Assembly (NCBI GenBank): GCA_050014815.1
Contig: JBEKCP010000222.1
Location: 1 to 11,471 of the forward strand
DNA length: 11,471 nt
DNA from: JBEKCP01 sp050014815
GTDB lineage: Bacteria; Planctomycetota; Planctomycetia; Pirellulales; Thermoguttaceae
Direction: 5' to 3'
Under the pieces are notes generated by a model. The model did no database searches and had not been told where the DNA came from. It was given only the letters and a program-made list of their open reading frames with translations. This document shows positions 6,706 through 11,471 of the stretch, piece by piece. Numbering within the stretch: position 1 is the first letter of the stretch; the number at the start of each line of letters is the position of its first letter. The position numbers were made by a program, and so were the translations under genes.

Positions 6706-6711
6706 ATTATA
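6706..6711 (-). promoter_or_regulatory. Perfect TATAAT -10 box upstream of the DUF4424-like gene
   Basis: On the minus strand the sequence reads GCTATAATAG, 72 bp before the ATG at 6633. No good -35 exists at 16-18 bp; that position falls in the G-rich edge of the octamer repeat. A transcript from here would carry the AGCCGC hairpin in its leader. Confidence 0.35.
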
Positions 6712-6719
6712 GCGTGAAG

Positions 6720-6882
6720 GAAGGCGGGGGGGACAGGGAGACAAGGAGACAAGGAGACAAGGAGACAGGGAGACAAGGAGACAGGGAGACAGGGAGACAG
6801 GCAGAAGGGGAGGCGGCAAAACACTCCTTGTCTCCCCCTCTCCTTGTCTCCTTGTCTCGTTTCTCTTCCGCCCGCCGCCTTC
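6720..6882. repeat. Large inverted repeat built from ARGGAGAC octamers
   Basis: Eight contiguous units of A(A/G)GGAGAC run from 6735 to 6798. Their complement, GTCTCCTT units, occupies 6824-6858. Outside these, GAAGGCGG (6720-6727) and CCGCCTTC (6875-6882) are perfect 8-bp complements. The whole forms a roughly 160-bp imperfect inverted repeat with a short GGCAGAAGGGG-type centre. No open frame for a transposase is present and no target duplication is evident. Confidence 0.8.
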
Positions 6883-6926
6883 ATCAGGTAAACTGAGCGT
6901 TTTCCCCACAGGAACCCGGCGCCACC

Positions 6927-7526
6927 ATGCGAATCCTCGTGATCCTCGGGCATCAGCGGCCCGGTAGTTTCTGCCACGCCATCGCGGCGGCGGCCGTGGA
7001 GCAATTGCGGGCAATGGGCCACCAGGTCGTCTACCACGACCTGTACGAGGAGCGGTTCGACCCGATCCTCCGCGAGAGCGAAATCCCCAAAGACGCCCCG
7101 CTGGACCCGATCCTTAAGCAGCACTGCCGCGAGGTGATCGAGGCGGACGGCTACATCGTGGTACATCCGAACTGGTGGGGCCAGCCGCCGGCCGTGCTCA
7201 AGGGCTGGATCGACCGCGTCTTGCGACAGGGCCTCGTCTACGAGTTCACCGCCGAAGGGGTTTTGGGGAAGCTCAAGGGCCGGCGGGCCGTCGTCTTCAG
7301 TACGTCGAACACGCCGCGGGAGGACGAGTTAAGGCTGTTCGGCGACCCGCTGGAGAACCTCTGGAAGGCGTGCATTTTCGGGTTTTGCGGGGTCGAGGAC
7401 TTTTCGCGCCGGAACTTCGAGTCGATCATTTTGAGCACGCCCGACCAGCGGGCGGCGTGGCTCGAAGAGGTCCGCCGGATCGCTCAAGAGCGGTTCAGCG
7501 ATGCGAAGCCGCAAGCGGCTGGGTAA
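6927..7526 (+). CDS. Flavodoxin-fold NAD(P)H oxidoreductase (NQO1/KefF-type quinone reductase)
   Basis: Predicted cytoplasmic flavoprotein that reduces quinones or similar acceptors by two electrons using NAD(P)H. The 199-residue product has the N-terminal strand and cofactor loop MRILVILGHQRPGSFCHA (1-18), DLYEERFDP (38-46), and the family signature HPNWWGQPPAVLKGWIDRVL (80-99), where family members usually have FPLYW..PA.LKGWIDRV, followed by the AVVFSTS strand (121-127). Length is normal for the family. The ATG at 6927 has a CAGGAA SD about 12 bases upstream. The last residues, DAKPQAAG, and the approach to the stop are encoded by the AGCCGC palindrome. The gene is convergent with sppA. 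FMN or FAD use and the real substrate cannot be told from sequence. Confidence 0.85.
   Translation: MRILVILGHQRPGSFCHAIAAAAVEQLRAMGHQVVYHDLYEERFDPILRESEIPKDAPLDPILKQHCREVIEADGYIVVHPNWWGQPPAVLKGWIDRVLRQGLVYEFTAEGVLGKLKGRRAVVFSTSNTPREDELRLFGDPLENLWKACIFGFCGVEDFSRRNFESIILSTPDQRAAWLEEVRRIAQERFSDAKPQAAG
7507..7520. repeat. AGCCGC hairpin, copy 2, in the 3' end of the oxidoreductase gene
   Basis: A perfect AGCCGC-AA-GCGGCT stem (7507-7512 and 7515-7520). It sits within the last codons of the flanking gene, three bases before the TAA at 7524. It shares a 17-mer with copy 1. Confidence 0.75.
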
Positions 7527-7531
7527 GAAAC

Positions 7532-7555
7532 GGCGGGCAAGCCCGCCCGCTAAAC
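7532..7555. repeat. GGCGGGC hairpin with a GCTAAAC tail; possible terminator
   Basis: Arms GGCGGGC (7532-7538) and GCCCGCC (7541-7547) are perfect around AA. The right half, GCCCGCCCGCTAAAC (7541-7555), reappears exactly reverse-complemented at the last 15 bases of the window. It lies in the 52-bp gap between two convergent genes, six bases after the oxidoreductase stop, so it may end transcription from one or both sides. Confidence 0.7.
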
Positions 7556-7556
7556 T

Positions 7557-7593
7557 CTAATCCCCAATCCCTATATCCCTAATCCCTAATCCC
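7557..7593 (-). repeat. Telomere-like AGGGATT array overlapping the sppA stop; possible G-quadruplex
   Basis: On the minus strand, which is the coding strand of sppA, five G-runs are spaced by ATTA, ATTA, ATATA and ATT. The array is less regular than the copy at 9648-9675. The TAG stop of sppA (7579-7581) is made of repeat bases, and the final residues GIRD come from it. Confidence 0.8.
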
Positions 7594-8691
7594 TTTCCCG
7601 GTGCCCAGGCCGGGCAGCCAGGTACAGAGGTAATACGCCCGGGGCGTGGTCATCTCGAGCAGGGTTTTCAGGTCCGGCGCCGAGGCGGCCCGGCCGTCGC
7701 CGCCGGAAAAGAGCGCGGCCAGTCCCGTCTCCCGCTTGTACTTGACCACCTTGACGTTGTCCTCGTCCAGGTGGGCCAGCGAGATCGCCCGATCGACCGC
7801 GTCCTCGATGAAGCCGATCTTGTCGACCAGGCCGCTGGTCTGGGCCTGCTCGGCGCTGTAGATCCGGCCGGTGGCGAGGTCGTCCAAGGCCGCCGGATCC
7901 TTCTGGAACCGGCTGCGGCCCTCGCGAACCACTTCCTTGAACCGGCCGAAGCTCTGGTCGATCAGCTCCTGGAAGATCTTCTTCTCCTCTTCCGTCATGG
8001 GCTTGGTCATGCTGCCCATGGTCTTGAGCGGGTTGCTGGCCACGGAGTCGTCGGCCACTCCGTACTTCTCCATCAGGCCGACGACGTTGTAGTGCGGGAT
8101 GATCACGCCGATGGAGCCGGTGAAGGTGGTGGGCTCGGCGAAGATGGCGTCGGACTGGTGGCCGACGGCCATCGCCGCATAGTACCCGCCGCTGGCCGCG
8201 ATCCCGCCCATGCTCACGACGATCGGCAGCTTTTGGCCGCCGTGGTTGTCGCGGAGGTGGACCAGGTGGTGGTAGAGGTAGTCGCTGCCGCTCATGCTCC
8301 CGCCGGGGGAATCGATCCGCAGCACGACGGCCTTGACGTTGGGGTCCTTCATGACATGATCGATCTCGCGCTTGACGAATCCGTCCTCGGCCTCCAGGAT
8401 GACCCCTTCAATCGAGATGATGGCGACCTTGTCCTGGGCGTGCTCCTTGTGGGAGAAGAATTTCTCCTGCACCCGGCGGTCCGACTCCAGCGAACCGAGT
8501 CCCAGCCCGGCCAGCGGCGCCAGGACGAAATTCAGCACCAACGAGCCCGCCAGCACCAGGAGGACCAGGACGAGCAGGAGCCGGCCGAAGAACGACCGCC
8601 GCGGGCGTGGGGGCGGCGGCTCGCGAACGAGCACTGCTGTAACCGGGGGCGGCGGGGGGAAACTCCCCTCGTACTGGGGGATCGTGGACAT
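7579..8691 (-). CDS. sppA: Signal peptide peptidase SppA, S49 serine protease
   Basis: Membrane-anchored peptidase that degrades leftover signal peptides in the envelope. The 370-residue product matches the short, single-domain (Bacillus-type) SppA. It has a Pro-rich cytoplasmic N-terminus (12-31), one transmembrane segment (about 36-60), VAIISIEGVI (89-98), RIDSPGGS (125-132), the nucleophile Ser167 in GGIAASGGYY, FTGSIGVI (190-197), and Lys223 in SNPLKTMGSMTKPMTEEEKK, which aligns with the Bacillus general-base lysine. GRIYSAEQAQTSGLVDKIG follows. The ATG at 8691 has AAGGAG five bases upstream; the extension to 8805 would translate repeat DNA. The last residues and the stop derive from the AGGGATT array. 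It is divergent from the TIM-barrel gene. Confidence 0.93.
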   Translation of the reverse strand: MSTIPQYEGSFPPPPPVTAVLVREPPPPRPRRSFFGRLLLVLVLLVLAGSLVLNFVLAPLAGLGLGSLESDRRVQEKFFSHKEHAQDKVAIISIEGVILEAEDGFVKREIDHVMKDPNVKAVVLRIDSPGGSMSGSDYLYHHLVHLRDNHGGQKLPIVVSMGGIAASGGYYAAMAVGHQSDAIFAEPTTFTGSIGVIIPHYNVVGLMEKYGVADDSVASNPLKTMGSMTKPMTEEEKKIFQELIDQSFGRFKEVVREGRSRFQKDPAALDDLATGRIYSAEQAQTSGLVDKIGFIEDAVDRAISLAHLDEDNVKVVKYKRETGLAALFSGGDGRAASAPDLKTLLEMTTPRAYYLCTWLPGLGTGKGIRD

Positions 8692-8731
8692 AGAGGCTCC
8701 TTCGTGATTAGGCCGGGGCGACTGGTTCATC

Positions 8732-8759
8732 ATTGTATCCGGCGGCGGCGGCCGGGCAA
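8732..8759 (-). promoter_or_regulatory. Candidate promoter of sppA
   Basis: On the minus strand TTGCCC (8754-8759) and TACAAT (8732-8737) are 16 bp apart and 41 bp before the sppA ATG. The -10 is good and the -35 moderate. It lies next to the CATGTAG repeats. Confidence 0.35.
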
Positions 8760-8769
8760 CGGGTGCCGG

Positions 8770-8820
8770 CATGTAGTCGGCACACGGGTGGCATGTAGCC
8801 GGCACACTCCGTGTGCCGGA
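8770..8820. repeat. CATGTAG-CGGCACAC repeat, one half copy plus one full hairpin copy
   Basis: CATGTAGTCGGCACAC (8770-8785) is followed by CATGTAGCCGGCACAC (8792-8807), which continues as a perfect 9-bp hairpin CCGGCACAC-TCC-GTGTGCCGG (8799-8819). The 29 bp at 8792-8820 recur at 11083-11111 with one difference. The element lies between the divergent sppA and TIM-barrel genes, so it is not at a natural terminator position. Confidence 0.8.
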
Positions 8821-8889
8821 GTGGCGCGTTGCCCCCGATGGCCCTCTCGGGGTAAGCTAGTGGCCGTCAAGTAACGGAAGGAGGACCGC

Positions 8890-9645
8890 GTGTTCGTCGC
8901 CGCCACAAGCCGATGTTTCGCCGACCTGCCCCTGGATTCCGCCATGCAGCGGCTGGTGGACTTGGAATACACGTGCGTCGAAATCGTCGTCCACGAGTCG
9001 GGGGGGCACCTGAAGCCGTCGGAGGTTGCCAGCGACGTCGAGACGGCAGTCCGGGCGTGCCGCCACACCCATCGCCTGACGCCGGTCGCCGTCAGCGTCG
9101 ATATCGACCTGCCTGACAGCGACCCCCGGTATTACCAACAGTTCGCCGCTTGCTGCAAGCTGGCGCAGGCCGTCAAGGTGGTTACGATTACGGTCCGGGC
9201 GGCGGAGTTGGGGACCCCCTTCAACGCCGAGGTCGAGCGGCTGCGTCGCCTGGCGGCGACCGCCTCGCTGGCGGGCGTGCGGGTCGGCCTGTTGACCGAG
9301 GTCGGCCGCATGACGCAGAACCCCGATACGGCCGTCGTGCTCTGCGACAGCGTCAAGCAGTTGGGCATCACGCTCGACCCGAGCCACTACGTCTACGGCT
9401 CCCCGCGCAGCCCGAGCTTCGAGCAGGTCCTCAAGTACGTCTACCATGTCCGCCTGCGGGACACCACCAAGGACCAGCTCCAGGTCCGCGTGGGACAGGG
9501 CGTCATCGAGTACGGAAAACTCATCGCCCAGTTGAGCCGCTTTCACTACGATCGGGCGCTGTGCGTGGACATCAGTGCCATGCCCGAGGTGGACCAGGCG
9601 GCCGAGCTGCGGAAGATGCGGCTGCTGCTGGAAAGCCTGCTGTAG
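8890..9645 (+). CDS. Sugar phosphate isomerase/epimerase-like TIM-barrel protein (AP endonuclease 2 family)
   Basis: A 251-residue protein of the xylose-isomerase-like TIM-barrel superfamily, usually metal-dependent isomerases, epimerases or dehydratases of sugars and inositols. Visible family features are LEYTCVEIVV (25-34), LGITLDPSHYVYG (158-170) with D163 and H166 as expected metal ligands, YHVRLRDT (185-192) with H186, and VRVGQGVIEYGKLI (199-212). The usual N-H after the mid-barrel Glu is replaced (LLTEVGR, E137), and the last ligand position has Asp (CVDISA, D227) instead of Glu, so activity is uncertain. The start is GTG at 8890, with a strong AAGGAGG five bases upstream. Its stop is followed within three bases by the AGGGATT array. 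The substrate cannot be inferred, since the neighbours are unrelated. Confidence 0.85.
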   Translation: MFVAATSRCFADLPLDSAMQRLVDLEYTCVEIVVHESGGHLKPSEVASDVETAVRACRHTHRLTPVAVSVDIDLPDSDPRYYQQFAACCKLAQAVKVVTITVRAAELGTPFNAEVERLRRLAATASLAGVRVGLLTEVGRMTQNPDTAVVLCDSVKQLGITLDPSHYVYGSPRSPSFEQVLKYVYHVRLRDTTKDQLQVRVGQGVIEYGKLIAQLSRFHYDRALCVDISAMPEVDQAAELRKMRLLLESLL

Positions 9646-9647
9646 GA

Positions 9648-9675
9648 AGGGATTAGGGATTAGGGATTAGGGATT
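9648..9675 (+). repeat. Telomere-like (AGGGATT)4 array; possible G-quadruplex
   Basis: Four perfect AGGGATT heptamers give four GGG runs (9649-9651, 9656-9658, 9663-9665, 9670-9672) with identical ATTA loops, which is the canonical pattern for a G-quadruplex. The G-rich strand is the coding strand of the gene that stops three bases upstream. An inverted, degenerate copy lies at 7557-7593. Confidence 0.85.
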
Positions 9676-9677
9676 AG

Positions 9678-9695
9678 AAAGCCGCTTGCGGCTTT
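9678..9695. terminator. Hairpin between convergent genes, AGCCGC copy 3; likely bidirectional terminator
   Basis: AAAGCCGC-TT-GCGGCTTT is a perfect 8-bp stem with a two-base loop. It lies 16 bp beyond the gltA stop on one side and 32 bp beyond the TIM-barrel stop on the other. The A and T ends give short U-tracts in both directions. It shares its core with the hairpins at 6686 and 7507. Confidence 0.65.
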
Positions 9696-9711
9696 GCACC
9701 TCCTTGATCCT

Positions 9712-10998
<1,287 letters not shown>

Positions 10999-11034
10999 GG
11001 CAACCTCCGAAAAAACGGGCGAATGACTCCCTTG

Positions 11035-11062
11035 ATGATACGTCAGCCCGTCGCAAAATCAA
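11035..11062 (-). promoter_or_regulatory. Candidate promoter of gltA
   Basis: On the minus strand TTGATT (11057-11062) and TATCAT (11035-11040) are separated by 16 bp, 36 bp before the gltA ATG. Both boxes are moderate matches to the sigma70 consensus. Confidence 0.4.
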
Positions 11063-11082
11063 TGGGGGTCGGAACTTGACAT

Positions 11083-11135
11083 CATGTGGCCGGCACACTC
11101 CGTGTGCCGGATAGCCGGAGTGTGCGGACTACATG
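11083..11135. repeat. CATGTAG-CGGCACAC element with nested palindromes
   Basis: The first 29 bp are the second copy of the element at 8792-8820, including the perfect CCGGCACAC-TCC-GTGTGCCGG hairpin (11090-11110). The downstream half CGGAGTGTGCGGACTACATG (11116-11135) is complementary to CATGTGGCCGGCACACTCCG (11083-11102) at 17 of 20 positions. The same left arm can therefore pair in two mutually exclusive ways. It lies between divergent gltA and the Cys-rich gene. Confidence 0.8.
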
Positions 11136-11163
11136 GGGGGGAATCTTCGCACGCGCCCGCGGC

Positions 11164-11187
11164 GTGCCACTGCTTCGCGGAAGCGGT
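11164..11187. repeat. 24-bp palindromic repeat, copy 2 (intergenic)
   Basis: It matches the element at 4341-4364 at 22 of 24 positions, both changes being A to G in the right arm, which weakens pairing to G-T wobbles. It is 10 bp upstream of a TAAAAT box (11197-11202) that may serve the Cys-rich gene, so its TTCGCG could occupy the -35 position. Confidence 0.75.
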
Positions 11188-11233
11188 GCGATGTGGTAAA
11201 ATACCGGCTTCGACGCCCAAGGCCGAGCTTGCC

Positions 11234-11437
11234 ATGGAATGCCAAAAACCCCAGACCCTGAAGAACTGCACGTGTACTTACGATCCCTGCTCCCGCAAGG
11301 GGGTGTGCTGTGACTGCATCCGCTACCACCTCCGGTCGCGGCAGTTGCCCGGCTGTTGCTTCCCGGCGCATGCCGAGGCGACTTTCGACCGATCGTTCGA
11401 GCATTTCGCCCGATTGGTAGAAGGCGGCAAGGTCTGA
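11234..11437 (+). CDS. Small Cys-rich protein, DUF6485 type
   Basis: A 67-residue protein with nine cysteines: MEC, NCTC (12 and 14), C19, CCDC (25, 26, 28) and CC (41-42). The pattern MEC..PQ.LKNCTCTYDPCSRKG, then CCDCIRYHLRS.QLPGCCFP and TFDRSFEHFARLV, matches what I recall of the DUF6485 family, which has no known function. The spaced cysteines suggest binding of zinc or an iron-sulfur cluster (inference). The ATG at 11234 was chosen because family members start with MEC; upstream in-frame extension translates repeats. The SD is weak (AAGG about 11 bases upstream). It is transcribed divergently from gltA and has no partner in the window. Alternative readings: a zinc-ribbon or metal-trafficking protein. 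Confidence 0.8.
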   Translation: MECQKPQTLKNCTCTYDPCSRKGVCCDCIRYHLRSRQLPGCCFPAHAEATFDRSFEHFARLVEGGKV

Positions 11438-11456
11438 AGGGACGCCGGTTGAGCAC

Positions 11457-11471
11457 GTTTAGCGGGCGGGC
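11457..11471. repeat. GTTTAGCGGGCGGGC repeat, cut by the right edge
   Basis: The last 15 bases are the exact reverse complement of 7541-7555. There, the element continues into a GGCGGGC hairpin, so a hairpin is expected just outside the window, about 20 bp after the stop of the Cys-rich gene. Confidence 0.65.

Larger units (their letters stand above)
6634..6926. other. Divergent intergenic region, repeat-rich
   Basis: This 293-bp gap between the DUF4424-like gene (-) and the oxidoreductase gene (+) holds the leader of the minus gene, a GCCGCAAGCGGC hairpin, a perfect TATAAT on the minus strand and the large octamer inverted repeat. The open frames across the octamers give low-complexity translations such as repeated SLSPCLLV and are not genes. 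Confidence 0.65.

Noticed and set aside
6735..6858. CRISPR array
   Set aside because: The units are contiguous octamers with no spacers, and no cas gene is in the window.
6634..7014. N-terminal extension of the DUF4424-like protein
   Set aside because: It translates the octamer repeat into low-complexity SLSPCLLV runs. A strong SD and signal peptide mark the start at 6633.
7771..8874. 367-residue open frame antisense to sppA
   Set aside because: SppA on the other strand has its full Ser/Lys dyad. The antisense product has no family features and its end runs through repeat DNA.
7557..9675. Composite transposon bounded by the inverted AGGGATT arrays
   Set aside because: The enclosed genes are sppA and a TIM-barrel protein, with no transposase and no visible target duplication. 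The arrays are better explained as separate 3'-end repeats.

Overview
The window is about 11.5 kb of GC-rich chromosomal DNA with nine complete protein genes and one possible gene start cut by the left edge. I see no rRNA, tRNA, CRISPR array, transposase, phage or plasmid gene. A twin-arginine-secreted alkaline-phosphatase-fold protein, a lid-expanded APS kinase, short strong SD sequences and intergenic gaps packed with palindromic and heptamer/octamer repeats suggest a member of the Planctomycetota. This is inference: no rRNA or other marker is present to prove it.

Layout: cysC (APS kinase, -) and glgP (alpha-glucan phosphorylase, +) diverge from a 211-bp region holding a good sigma70-type promoter for cysC, a TATAAT box before glgP and a TAGGGTGGG-type hairpin. 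glgP converges on a Tat-exported alkaline-phosphatase-like gene (-); the 3' end of that gene runs into a GATTTTG heptamer palindrome. A 448-bp gap filled with hairpin families follows, then a 580-residue secreted protein with DUF4424-like features (-). A large octamer inverted repeat separates this from a divergent flavodoxin-fold NAD(P)H oxidoreductase (+). That gene converges on sppA (-), which diverges from a TIM-barrel sugar-isomerase/AP-endonuclease-2-like gene (+), which converges on gltA (citrate synthase, -). The right end has a small Cys-rich DUF6485-type gene (+).

The genes alternate in strand and almost all look like single-gene transcription units. They do not form one pathway: sulfate activation, glycogen breakdown, envelope proteolysis, the TCA cycle and redox metabolism sit side by side, as in an ordinary chromosomal core.

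The striking content lies between the genes. At least eight distinct repeat families occur in 11 kb, several in two or three copies and often in opposite orientations. They reach into genes: one 24-bp palindrome lies in frame inside a Tat signal peptide, and others supply the final codons and stops of sppA, the phosphatase-like gene and the oxidoreductase. Two telomere-like AGGGATT arrays, each with at least four GGG runs on the coding strand, lie at the 3' ends of sppA and the TIM-barrel gene. I found no obvious new enzymatic or defence system; the repeat biology is what deserves a second look.
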